Origin: Vibrio sp. STUT-A11
Lineage (GTDB): Bacteria > Pseudomonadota > Gammaproteobacteria > Enterobacterales > Vibrionaceae
DNA: 64,000 nt
NCBI RefSeq assembly: GCF_026000435.1
Contig: NZ_AP026763.1
Coordinates: 2,232,001 to 2,296,000, forward strand
Direction of reading: 5' to 3'
The notes beneath the pieces were generated by a model. The model saw only the letters and a program-made list of their open reading frames with translations. It was not told the DNA's origin and did no database searches. This document shows positions 33,775-43,154 of the stretch, one piece after another. Position numbers and translations under genes: made by a program. How positions within the stretch are numbered: position 1 is the stretch's first letter; each line of letters begins with the position of its first letter.

Positions 33775-36045
33775 TCAGTGCATTGCTGCTTCTTTCTCAC
33801 TCAAGTACTCAAATTGAAGCACATCGTTTACAAGTGAAACCTTCACGGTGCCACCGTTAACTAAAGAGCCAAACAGAAGCTCGTTCGCCAAAGGTTTCTT
33901 AAGCTGCTCTTGGATAACACGACCCATTGGACGAGCGCCCATGGCTTTGTCGTAACCTTTGTTAGCCAGCCAGTGACGTGCGTCTTGAGAAACTTCCATC
34001 GAAACACCGCGAGCATCCAACTGAACTTGAAGCTCAACAATGAACTTGTCGACAACTTGATGGATAACACTCTCATCCAAGCTGTTAAACCAGATGATAT
34101 TATCAAGACGGTTACGGAACTCCGGCGTAAATACTTTCTTAATTTCCGCCATCGCATCAAAGCTATTGTCTTGCTGAATCAAGCCGATCGATTTTTTCTC
34201 GGTTTCCGCAACACCAGCGTTGGTCGTCATGACAAGAATCACATTGCGGAAATCTGCTTTACGACCGTTGTTGTCGGTAAGGGTGCCGTTATCCATCACT
34301 TGCAATAGCAAGTTAAAGATATCTGGATGCGCTTTCTCGATCTCATCCAACAGAACCACAGAGTGCGGATGTTTGATCACCGCATCAGTGAGCAGACCAC
34401 CTTGGTCGTAACCCACATATCCCGGTGGCGCACCGATTAAACGACTCACTGAATGACGTTCGCCGTATTCAGACATATCAAAACGCAGTAGCTCAATGCC
34501 AAGCAATTTAGATAGCTGAACAGTCACTTCCGTTTTACCTACACCTGTTGGGCCAGCAAACAAGAAAGACCCTACTGGTTTGTTATCAACACCCAAACCC
34601 GCGCGGGTTAGCTTTATAGCTTCTGATAACGCATCAATCGCATTGTCTTGTCCGAACACTAGCATTTTCATCTTGCGGTCCAGATTCTTGAGAATATCTT
34701 TATCCGAGGAGGATACCGACTTCTCAGGAATTCGAGCCATTTTCGCCACCATGGCTTCAATGTCCGCCACACCGACAGTTTTCTTACGTCGGCTTGCTGG
34801 TGCTAGGCGACTACATGCACCTGCTTCATCAATAACGTCGATGGCTTTATCTGGCAAGTGACGTTCATTAATGTACTTAGCCGATAGCTCCACGGCAGCA
34901 CGCAGTGCTTTATTTGTATAACGAACTTCGTGATGCGCTTCGTATTTCGGCTTCAGACCCATCAAAATCTTAGTTGTGTCATCGAGTGATGGCTCAACAA
35001 TATCGATTTTTTGGAAACGACGAGAGAGTGCGCGCTCTTTCTCAAAGATGTTGCTGTACTCTTGGTACGTTGTGGAGCCGATACAACGAAGCTTGCCGCT
35101 GCTAAGCAGAGGTTTAATTAAGTTTGCCGCATCAACTTGACCGCCAGATGCAGCGCCAGCACCGATGATAGTATGAATTTCATCAATAAATAGAATCGCG
35201 TCTTCTTCTTTTTCAAGTTGTTTCAGAATGGTCTTGAAACGTTTCTCAAAGTCACCACGGTACTTAGTACCCGCGAGCAAGGAACCAATATCCAAAGAAT
35301 AAATGACACTATTTTCAATAACTTCAGGCACCTGCCCTTCAACAATTCTCCACGCCAGGCCTTCTGCAATCGCTGTTTTACCCACGCCAGCTTCACCCAC
35401 AAGCAATGGGTTATTTTTTCGGCGACGGCACAGTACCTGAATGGTACGTTCCAACTCTTTATCTCGACCAATAAGTGGATCAATATTTCCTGCTTTTGCT
35501 ACTTGGTTTAAGTTAGTAGCAAAACTCTCCAATCGTTCTTCAGCATTCGAATCATCTGCACTTTCAGAACTAAAAGAACCTGGTGAAGATGGGTCTTCGC
35601 TCGCACCAGACGCCTTGGTTATGCCATGGGAGATAAAATTGACGATGTCTAAGCGAGAGATATCATTTTTCTTGAGAAGATAAGCGGCGTGAGATTCCTG
35701 CTCACTGAAAATCGCAACAAGTACGTTTGCCCCTGTCACTTCATTTCGACCCGACGACTGAACATGAAATACTGCACGTTGCAATACGCGTTGGAAACTC
35801 AAAGTCGGTTGCGTTTCACGCGTCTCGTCGCTTTCTGGAATGAGTGGGGTGGTTTGATCGATGAATATATCGAGTTCGTTACGCAAAGCATCTAAATCCG
35901 CTTTGCAGGCTAGAAGGGCTTCCTTAGCTGCATCATTTTCCAACAATGCAAGTAGGAGGTGTTCGACAGTCATGAACTCGTGACGTTTGTCGCGCGCACG
36001 AGCAAATGCACTGTTAAGGCTTGACTCTAGTTCTTTGTTTAGCAT
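33775..36045 (-). CDS. clpA: ATP-dependent Clp protease ATP-binding subunit ClpA
   Basis: 756 aa AAA+ unfoldase partner of ClpP. The ATG at 36045 (GGGAGG in front) gives MLNKELESSLNSAFARARDKRHEFMTVEHLLL in family form, shown here only for its first part. The N-domain is followed by D1 (Walker A GEAGVGKTAIAEGL, Walker B ILFIDEIHT) and D2 (Walker A GPTGVGKTEVTVQ, Walker B VVLLDEIEKA). The ClpP-docking IGL tripeptide is in KKSIGLIQQD. clpS lies 48 bases upstream on the same strand. Confidence 0.97.
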   Translation of the reverse strand: MLNKELESSLNSAFARARDKRHEFMTVEHLLLALLENDAAKEALLACKADLDALRNELDIFIDQTTPLIPESDETRETQPTLSFQRVLQRAVFHVQSSGRNEVTGANVLVAIFSEQESHAAYLLKKNDISRLDIVNFISHGITKASGASEDPSSPGSFSSESADDSNAEERLESFATNLNQVAKAGNIDPLIGRDKELERTIQVLCRRRKNNPLLVGEAGVGKTAIAEGLAWRIVEGQVPEVIENSVIYSLDIGSLLAGTKYRGDFEKRFKTILKQLEKEEDAILFIDEIHTIIGAGAASGGQVDAANLIKPLLSSGKLRCIGSTTYQEYSNIFEKERALSRRFQKIDIVEPSLDDTTKILMGLKPKYEAHHEVRYTNKALRAAVELSAKYINERHLPDKAIDVIDEAGACSRLAPASRRKKTVGVADIEAMVAKMARIPEKSVSSSDKDILKNLDRKMKMLVFGQDNAIDALSEAIKLTRAGLGVDNKPVGSFLFAGPTGVGKTEVTVQLSKLLGIELLRFDMSEYGERHSVSRLIGAPPGYVGYDQGGLLTDAVIKHPHSVVLLDEIEKAHPDIFNLLLQVMDNGTLTDNNGRKADFRNVILVMTTNAGVAETEKKSIGLIQQDNSFDAMAEIKKVFTPEFRNRLDNIIWFNSLDESVIHQVVDKFIVELQVQLDARGVSMEVSQDARHWLANKGYDKAMGARPMGRVIQEQLKKPLANELLFGSLVNGGTVKVSLVNDVLQFEYLSEKEAAMH

Positions 36046-36093
36046 AAGTACCTCCCGAAAAAACAACTGGGTTGTTCGAGCAAGTCTTCTTTA

Positions 36094-36414
36094 TTACGCT
36101 TGCTCCATAGTGCAAAGTAACGGATGTTCATTTTCCTTTGCGTACATCGTAACTTGCGCTACTTTTGTCTCGGCAATTTCTGCGCTGTACGTCCCACAAA
36201 CTGCCTTTCCTTCATAGTGGACCTTGAGCATTATTTGAGTCGCTCTATCTATATCATGTGAAAAGAATCGCTCAAGCACATCTATGACGAAATCCATAGG
36301 TGTATAATCATCATTGTTGAGTACAACGTTATACAGCTTAGGTGGCTGAATTTTTGTACTTTCTCGCTCCAGAAGATCAGAGTCTGGAGTGACCCATTCA
36401 AAATTTTTACTCAT
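36094..36414 (-). CDS. clpS: ClpAP adaptor ClpS
   Basis: 106 aa N-recognin that delivers N-degron substrates to ClpA. The conserved binding core has YNVVLNNDDYTPMDFVIDVL, with the Asn-Asp-Asp and Met that line the N-residue pocket, the helix with HYEGKAVCGTYSAEIAETKV, and the terminal CTMEQA. The unstructured N-terminal extension (about 25 residues) is typical. It is first gene of clpS-clpA. Confidence 0.97.
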   Translation of the reverse strand: MSKNFEWVTPDSDLLERESTKIQPPKLYNVVLNNDDYTPMDFVIDVLERFFSHDIDRATQIMLKVHYEGKAVCGTYSAEIAETKVAQVTMYAKENEHPLLCTMEQA

Positions 36415-37126
36415 GGCAATTTAAAGTTATCGTATCAAAGGGTTGATGTTTTCGACCTATAAAAACAATCTACCACAAGCATGCAGCGCGGTGTAGTGAG
36501 AAGTGACACCGAAATAGAACTTTGATCGATAAAAGTTACTACCTATATAGAGACTAATGCACCTATTGCAGGGGTGCAAATAAAAGATGCTTATCGATAC
36601 GGTACTCAAAATATTACCGCAACCACTGCTACGATTTCTTCCCCACATTTAATGAATACGATACGAATGCGTAAACCGTATAAGATCACATTTCGTTCTT
36701 GTAAGACGATATTTATCACGAATACGTCACTTTTTATGCATTCAGAGGATTTCACTGACTTAACAAACACAAATAGTATGGCTATTTTTTAACTTGTCTC
36801 TTTTCAGCTAAAACATCTAAACATCAGCGTACCGCCAGGAAACTCTTTGCAAAATTGTTAATCTCAAAAGTGATTTGTTTTCAATAATGTTTCTGTTTGT
36901 TGCAATGCACTATTGACTGTGGGGACTGATTGACTACAGTGGAGAGTGTTGATGCATAAATCATCATCTGTGCGAAGCTATGGTTTTTCGCATAGTGAGG
37001 GTTTACATCGGCACGATGAACGAATTGAAATACGTTTGTCAGCAGTCGTTAATAGTAGTTTCAAGTTAAAGGTATAACTTGATCGTAGTAACAACATCAG
37101 TAAAGAATGCATGAGGGATGTATAGC
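36415..37126. other. Long divergent clpS-cspD intergenic region
   Basis: 712 bases without a credible gene. Small symmetric elements: AACTTT/AAAGTT near 36520-36537, TGCACC/GGTGCA at 36558-36578, and the palindrome TCAAGTTA-N6-TAACTTGA at 37061-37082. Confidence 0.55.
37061..37082 (+). promoter_or_regulatory. Operator-like palindrome upstream of cspD
   Basis: Perfect 8-base arms TCAAGTTA and TAACTTGA separated by AAGGTA, 44 bases before the cspD start. Likely a dimeric repressor or activator site; the factor is unknown. Confidence 0.5.
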
Positions 37127-37345
37127 ATGGCTACAGGTACAGTAAAGTGGTTTAACAATGCCAAAGGATTTGGGTTTATCTGTTCTGACGAAGAAGAAGG
37201 AGATATCTTTGCCCACTACTCAACTATCCAGATGGACGGTTATCGTACACTGAAAGCAGGCCAACAAGTCTCATACGAGACGGAAAAAGGTCCAAAAGGC
37301 TGTCACGCAAGTAGCGTAGTGCCAATTGAAGACCAAGCTAAATAA
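37127..37345 (+). CDS. cspD: Cold-shock-domain protein CspD
   Basis: 72 aa nucleic-acid-binding OB-fold protein. The ATG at 37127 with GAGGGA in front gives MATGTVKWFNNAKGFGFI. RNP1 is KGFGFI and RNP2 is DIFAHY. Position beside clpS/clpA matches E. coli cspD, a stationary-phase replication inhibitor rather than a cold-induced chaperone. An in-frame ATG three codons earlier lacks a ribosome site. Confidence 0.93.
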   Translation: MATGTVKWFNNAKGFGFICSDEEEGDIFAHYSTIQMDGYRTLKAGQQVSYETEKGPKGCHASSVVPIEDQAK

Positions 37346-37424
37346 TTAGAGCGCTGTCGAAAACCATTGCTCTCGTAAAAATGGATGCGACTAAAGTTTA
37401 AATCTATTGTTACGTAGAGAAAAT

Positions 37425-37449
37425 TAAACCCGCCAAGTAAGCGGGTTTA
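37425..37449. terminator. Terminator between cspD and icd
   Basis: TAAACCCGC pairs with GCGGGTTTA and is flanked by T-rich sequence on both strands; it serves the convergent genes. A second hairpin AACACACC/GGTGTGTT lies at 37463-37484 just after icd. Confidence 0.85.
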
Positions 37450-37494
37450 TTATTATCTGAACAACACACCGCGAACGGTGTGTTCAGCTGGATA

Positions 37495-39720
37495 TTATTT
37501 ATCGATAATTGAGTTCAGAATTGCACTTGGACGCATTAGTTCAGACGTTAATGAATCATCAAGTAGGTAGTAACCACCTAGCTCACCTTTCACGCCTTGT
37601 GCGTTGTTCAACTCAGCAACAATCGCTTCTTCCTGCTCTGATAGTGCTTTTGCAATCGGTGCAAATTCAGCTGCCAGATCAGCATCTGCCGTTTGCTCAG
37701 CCAACGCTTTTGCCCAGTACGATGCTAGGTAGTAGTGACTACCGCGGTTATCCAGCTCACCCACTTTACGTGATGGCGACTTGTTGTTATCTAGGAACTC
37801 ACCTGTCGCTTTATCCAGCGTATCTGCCAGAACTTGTGCTTTCGCGTTGCCTGTAGCGACGCTTAGGTGCTCTAAAGATGCAGCTAGCGCTAAGAACTCA
37901 CCAAGAGAATCCCAACGAAGATGATTTTCTTTTTCAACTTGTTGAACGTGTTTCGGAGCTGAACCACCAGCACCCGTTTCAAACAGACCACCACCATTCA
38001 TCAGTGGAACGATTGACAGCATCTTAGCTGACGTACCAAGCTCAAGAATTGGGAACAAGTCAGTCAGGTAGTCACGTAGTACGTTACCTGTAACAGAAAT
38101 GGTGTCCAGACCTGCTTTGATACGCTCTAGTGAGTACAGACATGCGTCTACTGGTGACAGAATCTTAATTTCTAAACCGTCAGTATCGTGATCAGGTAGG
38201 TATGCGTTCACTTTCTTGATAAGCTCTGCATCGTGTGCACGGTTTTCATCTAGCCAGAACACTGCAGGAACGCCTGTTGCGCGAGCACGAGTCACCGCTA
38301 GCTTAACCCAGTCTTGGATTGGAGCATCTTTCACCTGACACATACGGAAGATGTCGCCTTCTTCTACTTCTTGCTCAAGTAGAACCTGACCCGCTGTATC
38401 AACAACACGTACTGTACCTGCAGCATCTAGGATAAACGTCTTATCGTGAGAACCGTACTCTTCTGCTTTTTGAGCCATTAGACCAACGTTTGGTACGCTG
38501 CCCATTGTTGTTGGATCAAATGCACCGTGCTCTTTACAGAAATCAATTACTGCCTGGTAAATACCTGCGTAGCAACGATCTGGAATCAATGCCTTAGTAT
38601 CTTTTTGCTTGCCGTCAGGGCCCCACATTTGACCAGAAGAGCGAAGCATTGCTGGCATAGACGCGTCAACGATGATGTCGCTTGGTACATGAAGGTTGGT
38701 GATACCACGGTCAGAGTCAACCATCGCTAGTTCAGGCTGAGTTTGGTAAACCGCCTGAATTGCCGCTTCAATCTCTTCTTTTTGTGCTGCTGGTAGTGAT
38801 TCGATTTTCGAGTAAACATCACCAAGACCATTATTTACATCAACGCCAAGCTCTTCGAATAACTTACCGTATTTAGCAAATACGTCTTTGTAGTACACTT
38901 TTACAGCGTGACCGAAGATGACAGGGTCAGAAACCTTCATCATGGTCGCTTTCATGTGTAGAGACAGCAATACGTCCTGTGCTTTTGCTTCAGCAATTTC
39001 TTTTTCGAAGAACTCAACCAGTGCTTTCTTCTTCATTACTGAACTGTCGATCACCTCTTTATCGAGTAGAGGGAACGCAGCTTTAAGTTCTTTGACTGAA
39101 CCATCAGCTGCAACAAACTCGATTTTTACGTCTGTCGCACCTGAAACGGTAGTCGATTTTTCACTGCCAAAGAAGTCATTACCAGACATGCTAGCGACAT
39201 GTGATTTTGAATCCGCAGACCATGCCCCCATTGAATGAGGGTTTTTCTTCGCATAGTTCTTAACAGAAAGCGGAGCACGACGGTCTGAGTTACCTTCACG
39301 TAAAACCGGGTTTACTGCACTGCCCTTAATCTTGTCGTAAGCCGCTTTAATCGCTTCTTCTTCATAAGTCGCCGGCTCATCTGGGTAGTTCGGTAGATCG
39401 TATCCTTTACCTTGAAGCTCTTTAATTGCCGCTCGCAGCTGCGGGATAGATGCAGAAATGTTTGGCAGCTTAATGATGTTCGCTTCTGGTGTTTGCGCTA
39501 GATTACCAAGCTCTGTCAACGCATCGCCAATACGTTGTTCTTCTTTCAAATGCTCTGGGAAGTTAGCGATAATTCGACCTGCTAGTGAAATATCACGAGT
39601 ATCTACATTGATGCCAGACGATGCAGTAAACGATTGGATGATTGGTAGTAATGAATAAGTTGCAAGCGCCGGTGCTTCATCAGTGATGGTGTAGATAATT
39701 GTAGGCTTTTCTGTAGGCAT
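37495..39720 (-). CDS. icd: Monomeric NADP-dependent isocitrate dehydrogenase
   Basis: 741 aa, the large single-chain (type II) isocitrate dehydrogenase of the TCA cycle, unrelated in size to the 45-kDa dimeric form. It begins PTEKPTIIYTITDEAPALATYSLLP and contains ERIKAGLDTISVTGNVLRDYLTDLFPILELGTSAKMLS (quoted here only as landmark segments ERIKAGLDT and GTSAKMLS) and GGLFETGAGGSAPKHVQQ, all family hallmarks. The protein ends ILNSIIDK. Many vibrios use this form as their only isocitrate dehydrogenase; whether a dimeric one exists elsewhere is not visible. Confidence 0.95.
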   Translation of the reverse strand: MPTEKPTIIYTITDEAPALATYSLLPIIQSFTASSGINVDTRDISLAGRIIANFPEHLKEEQRIGDALTELGNLAQTPEANIIKLPNISASIPQLRAAIKELQGKGYDLPNYPDEPATYEEEAIKAAYDKIKGSAVNPVLREGNSDRRAPLSVKNYAKKNPHSMGAWSADSKSHVASMSGNDFFGSEKSTTVSGATDVKIEFVAADGSVKELKAAFPLLDKEVIDSSVMKKKALVEFFEKEIAEAKAQDVLLSLHMKATMMKVSDPVIFGHAVKVYYKDVFAKYGKLFEELGVDVNNGLGDVYSKIESLPAAQKEEIEAAIQAVYQTQPELAMVDSDRGITNLHVPSDIIVDASMPAMLRSSGQMWGPDGKQKDTKALIPDRCYAGIYQAVIDFCKEHGAFDPTTMGSVPNVGLMAQKAEEYGSHDKTFILDAAGTVRVVDTAGQVLLEQEVEEGDIFRMCQVKDAPIQDWVKLAVTRARATGVPAVFWLDENRAHDAELIKKVNAYLPDHDTDGLEIKILSPVDACLYSLERIKAGLDTISVTGNVLRDYLTDLFPILELGTSAKMLSIVPLMNGGGLFETGAGGSAPKHVQQVEKENHLRWDSLGEFLALAASLEHLSVATGNAKAQVLADTLDKATGEFLDNNKSPSRKVGELDNRGSHYYLASYWAKALAEQTADADLAAEFAPIAKALSEQEEAIVAELNNAQGVKGELGGYYLLDDSLTSELMRPSAILNSIIDK

Positions 39721-40030
39721 GAAATTTCCCTATTTTTTAATCAACTTGTTGGTTGATCAACTCAAGTTCTGAGTTGGTTTCTTTTACGCACTGCGCTGAT
39801 GAGAAGTATGATTCAACTCGATAACGCAACATGCGGTGTGCACCCTTTGTTATAGTTTGAAGCGCAGGGCTCTGAATCCATGAGTGCACTGATATAATTA
39901 AACAATTAACACGAAATAGTCTATCATTCTGTGCGCGTTTATTAAATTTAGGCGCGCAAATGATATCCGATCATAAGAAAAGTTGAAACTTTCAAATACA
40001 GTTCATTTACATTTTTGTAGGGTAGTTAAC
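39721..40030. other. Divergent icd-rluE intergenic region
   Basis: 310 bases that must hold the icd and rluE promoters. I see no gene, terminator or clear operator. Confidence 0.5.
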
Positions 40031-40732
40031 ATGACATCTCGCACAGGGTCTGAAAAAGGTCGTCGTAGTCATCAATCTAAAGAGGGGCATTTTAAACGTT
40101 CTGAAAAGTCTAATCGCTCCCGTACGCAGCCAAGTAATAAGCGACGCCCTACCCGCACAGCCCAAAATCAAAAATCACGCATCGACCCTAAGGACCGCAA
40201 GGTTGTCGTCTTTAATAAACCTTACGACACGCTCAGCCAATTTACTGATGGTGATGGACGTAAAACACTCGCAGACTACATTCCGGTGAAAGGTGTCTAT
40301 GCCGCAGGCCGATTAGATCGTGATAGTGAAGGCCTGATGGTACTCACTAACGATGGTATTTTGCAGGCAAAATTAACACAGCCTAAGTCTAAATCGCCTA
40401 AAACGTACTGGGTACAAGTCGATGGTGCACCTGAAGAAGCCGATCTTGATAAATTACGTCAAGGGGTAAAACTAAAGGACGGTATGACGCTACCAGCGAA
40501 GGTTGAGGTGATGGATGCACCCGAGATCTGGGACAGAACGCCACCGGTTCGCTTTCGTGCCAATATTCCTACGACTTGGTTGGCGATAACCATCATTGAG
40601 GGGAGAAACCGACAAGTGAGACGTATGACTGCTCATATTGGCTTCCCTACTCTGCGTTTGGTGCGTTTTTCTATGGGGAATATCGAGTTAGGCGATCTAC
40701 AGCCGGGTGAGTGGAAAGAAATAGAGCTCTAG
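40031..40732 (+). CDS. rluE: 23S rRNA pseudouridine(2457) synthase RluE
   Basis: 233 aa RsuA-type pseudouridine synthase. The ATG at 40031 is chosen (AGGGTAG in front); an upstream TTG extension is unsupported. A basic, low-complexity N-terminal tail (about 1-55, rich in Arg, Lys, Ser) precedes the catalytic domain. It has VVVFNKPYDTLSQF, the catalytic Asp in AAGRLDRDSEGLMVLTNDG (within residues about 94-112) and EGRNRQVRRMTAHIGFPTLRL (shown for its start). No S4 domain, as in RluE. It is beside icd, the same neighbour as in E. coli. Confidence 0.93.
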   Translation: MTSRTGSEKGRRSHQSKEGHFKRSEKSNRSRTQPSNKRRPTRTAQNQKSRIDPKDRKVVVFNKPYDTLSQFTDGDGRKTLADYIPVKGVYAAGRLDRDSEGLMVLTNDGILQAKLTQPKSKSPKTYWVQVDGAPEEADLDKLRQGVKLKDGMTLPAKVEVMDAPEIWDRTPPVRFRANIPTTWLAITIIEGRNRQVRRMTAHIGFPTLRLVRFSMGNIELGDLQPGEWKEIEL

Positions 40733-40743
40733 CCACTTTAATG

Positions 40744-40772
40744 AAAAAAGCCAGCAGCATCAGCTACTGGCT
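40744..40772 (-). terminator. Terminator after the DUF2057 gene
   Basis: On the minus strand AGCCAG.AGC pairs with GCT.CTGGCT and is followed by TTTTTT. Confidence 0.8.
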
Positions 40773-40807
40773 CCATAAAAGCAGTCATCTACGTTGAGTA
40801 AGTGCGA

Positions 40808-41470
40808 TTACTGTTGGTCAACCAACCACTTACGGAAGGCTTTACGCTCGTTCGGCGACAATTTCAAATACGACATTTTCGCTTTTTGCATTTCCAGGCT
40901 ATCTGGGCCTGCAGACTTAGCTGCCTGCTGCGTACCGTTTACTAAACTCGTGCCGGCAGCGGGTGCGATTGCACTGCCCGCAAAAGTAATGCCGTTGGCT
41001 GCGTTATAAATAGCAAGTTGCTCATCAAGGTTTGAATAAGGGAACGTGCCCTTTTTTCCCACCATTTTGACTTGGTCGTAGTTTATATCGCTGTCATTAA
41101 GGCTAACATTCCAATCAATCTTATCGCCTTCAAACACTTTTTTGGCTTGCGTTAGCTCGTTCAGTTGCGGACCGTCGATTTCCAACTCGCCACCATCGAC
41201 ATCCAAAGTAAGAATATAAGGAGCTGAAGTGAAGTTACCGCGCTTTTCACCGCGGCCTAACATTGTATTCATACGCAATACGACTTGATTCGATCCCGTC
41301 GCCAGCATAAATGGCTCATCCATCTGTTTTGCATCTTGGCTATTGATAAATAGCACTTCAACCCCCAGAGCCGCATCTAGTTCCGTCAATGAACTGGTAT
41401 TCGCATACGCATTAGGGACGCTCAGCGCAGAAAGCGCCATTAAAATCGAAGTCCAAATTGTACGTTTCAT
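40808..41470 (-). CDS. DUF2057 family periplasmic protein (YccT-like)
   Basis: 220 aa exported protein. Signal peptide about residues 1-23 (SILMALSALSVPNAYA then NTSS). The DUF2057 body contains VEVLFINSQDAK and ANQVVLRM-like GSNQVVLRMNTMLGRG. The C-terminal tail PNERKAFRKWLVDQQ is common in the family. E. coli YccT (CsgI) is reported to inhibit curli assembly; whether this homologue acts so is unknown. It is a single gene. Confidence 0.82.
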   Translation of the reverse strand: MKRTIWTSILMALSALSVPNAYANTSSLTELDAALGVEVLFINSQDAKQMDEPFMLATGSNQVVLRMNTMLGRGEKRGNFTSAPYILTLDVDGGELEIDGPQLNELTQAKKVFEGDKIDWNVSLNDSDINYDQVKMVGKKGTFPYSNLDEQLAIYNAANGITFAGSAIAPAAGTSLVNGTQQAAKSAGPDSLEMQKAKMSYLKLSPNERKAFRKWLVDQQ

Positions 41471-41582
41471 GATTTAACCCTTTTTTATCATTAAGTTTTA
41501 TACCCAAATAATCTCAAAGCCTGATATCACCATGCAATTTAAGCTCAGTTGGGTATAACGCTTACCGCTTCCCTATATAATC

Positions 41583-41608
41583 AAAAAGGCCGCATAAATG
41601 CGACCTTT
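41583..41608 (-). terminator. Rho-independent terminator after the porin gene
   Basis: Minus strand: AAAGG.CGCA pairs with TGCG.CCTTT, loop TTTA, then TTG. Confidence 0.85.
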
Positions 41609-41636
41609 GGATTACATTCAACTTGATATCAAGTTA

Positions 41637-42638
41637 TTAGAATGTGTAGTACATACCTGCTACAACACCTTCACCTTCAACTTTGTTGTTGCTGTCTGTT
41701 TTCTGTTCAGCATCAGAGTATTCAATGAACGCTGCGATGTTGCTAGAAACTGCGTAGTCTGCACCAACAGTGTAGTAGTTGATTTCTTCGTCGTTGTCAC
41801 CTTCAGTGAAACCGAATGAAGTGTAAAGACGTGCTTTTTCGATTTGGTAGTCTAAAGCAGCAGAAACTGTTTCTAGATCTGTAGCGCCATCGATGTCTTC
41901 AGACACGTAGTTCACTGCTGCACCGAAGTTAGCTACGCTCATACGTGCCGCTACACCCATGATTTGGTGATCATCACCTAGACCACGGTTGCCTTGATCT
42001 TGGTAAGTTGCGCCTACAGTGAACATTTCGTTGAATGCGTACTGAGCAGATACACCGTATGCTACATCTTCATCTTCATCAGAAGATAGGTAAGAGTCAG
42101 CAATTAACTTAAGACCACCAGTTGTGTACTTCACTGAAACTGCGTGACCAGCAGACTCTAGAGAGCTCACGAAGTCATCCATGTAACCAATGCCTTCGTT
42201 AGTGTTATCGATTGTGATTGCGTCTAGTGAGTCACCGAAATCACCGATTTCACCTGCAGCAATACCGAAGTTTTCACCGATGCTGAAACCGAAGTAAAGG
42301 TCATCAGTTTTCATTTCGTGACTGTCATCCGCCAAAACGCCTGACCAGCTGTCGAAACCGTTGCCGTTTTCGATTTCGAAAGAACCGAATGCAGTTACGC
42401 TATCGTTTAGCTTGTGAGTTGCGTCGATTTGGATTTTTGCCCATAGGTCTACGTCAACATCAGAAGAAGATTTCGTAGATACACCAGCTTCAGTTTCTGT
42501 TACTTCAGCAGAGCTTAGGTAAGTATCGATTTCACCTTTAATGTTGAACGTTGTAGTGCCGTCATCATAGATGTTACCTGCTGCTAGAGCAGAAGTAGAT
42601 ACAGTTGCAACTGCTAATGCTAAAAGAGTCTTTTTCAT
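41637..42638 (-). CDS. Gram-negative general porin
   Basis: 333 aa outer-membrane beta-barrel. Signal peptide MKKTLLALAVATVSTSALAA then GNIYDDG. Alternating hydrophobic strands, acidic loops (many Asp and Glu), and a final strand ending MYYTF with the C-terminal Phe recognised by the BAM complex. Codon use is strongly biased (GAA, GGT, AAC, GCA), as in a highly expressed gene. It is related to OmpU/OmpL-type porins, though assignment to one of these is uncertain. Two operator-like palindromes lie upstream. Confidence 0.9.
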   Translation of the reverse strand: MKKTLLALAVATVSTSALAAGNIYDDGTTTFNIKGEIDTYLSSAEVTETEAGVSTKSSSDVDVDLWAKIQIDATHKLNDSVTAFGSFEIENGNGFDSWSGVLADDSHEMKTDDLYFGFSIGENFGIAAGEIGDFGDSLDAITIDNTNEGIGYMDDFVSSLESAGHAVSVKYTTGGLKLIADSYLSSDEDEDVAYGVSAQYAFNEMFTVGATYQDQGNRGLGDDHQIMGVAARMSVANFGAAVNYVSEDIDGATDLETVSAALDYQIEKARLYTSFGFTEGDNDEEINYYTVGADYAVSSNIAAFIEYSDAEQKTDSNNKVEGEGVVAGMYYTF

Positions 42639-42856
42639 AATTAATCCACTGCCTTTTCTTAGTTTGGGATATCCTTTCCGAATTCCCTTTTTTTATTTTT
42701 TTGAGCGCTAGCGTTAACTAGTTGTTACGCAATGCTTTCCCAAAATCTGCGCTTAGAGTGCAAAAGATTATTCTGCCTGTCAAATTTTCTAAACCTAAAT
42801 GTAAAAAAACAAAAAATACCTTACTTAACAACAAGTTGACATTTTATGTGTCATTT

Positions 42857-42874
42857 TTTAGATTAACATCTAAA
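42857..42874. promoter_or_regulatory. Operator-like palindrome TTTAGAT-N4-ATCTAAA (distal site 1)
   Basis: Perfect 7-base arms around TAAC, 219 bases upstream of the porin start. A near-identical palindrome lies exactly 100 bases further on. Confidence 0.6.
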
Positions 42875-42956
42875 CAATAAACTTGATTCTTTCACAATTA
42901 CACAACCATCAACGACAGATATAAACACCATGAACAGCGCGAAATTAACTCAAAAG

Positions 42957-42975
42957 TTTAGATTTAAAATCTAAA
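42957..42975. promoter_or_regulatory. Operator-like palindrome TTTAGATTT-N-AAATCTAAA (site 2)
   Basis: Perfect 9-base arms with a single central A. It shares TTTAGAT...ATCTAAA with site 1. It could serve the porin or, less likely, dinG (180 bases away). Confidence 0.6.
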
Positions 42976-43154
42976 TTATCCTTATCATTTAGTGTTTTAT
43001 ATAGAAACAGTACTGAACTCAATTTCATTTAGATAAGGTTCAATCTTTTTTTGTGAAGAAGATCCATATTCCGAACAAAAGCATTCCATTTTGTGAACTA
43101 CTTTACAGCTAGCGATGTGTGCTACTATGCGCCTCCAACGCATTTGAGGCCCGT

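Larger units (their letters stand above)
42639..43154. other. AT-rich divergent porin-dinG intergenic region
   Basis: 516 bases with no credible gene. It contains the paired palindromes at 42857-42874 and 42957-42975 and many A/T runs. The porin leader near 42700 holds AGCGCTAGCGTTAAC. Confidence 0.6.

Noticed and set aside
36574..36792. 72-codon frame in the clpS-cspD intergenic region
   Set aside because: Composition is unlike coding sequence, with no Shine-Dalgarno and no recognisable protein features.
43095..43112. Possible LexA box upstream of dinG
   Set aside because: Only one half (ACAG) fits the CTGT-N8-ACAG consensus; the other half is GTGA.
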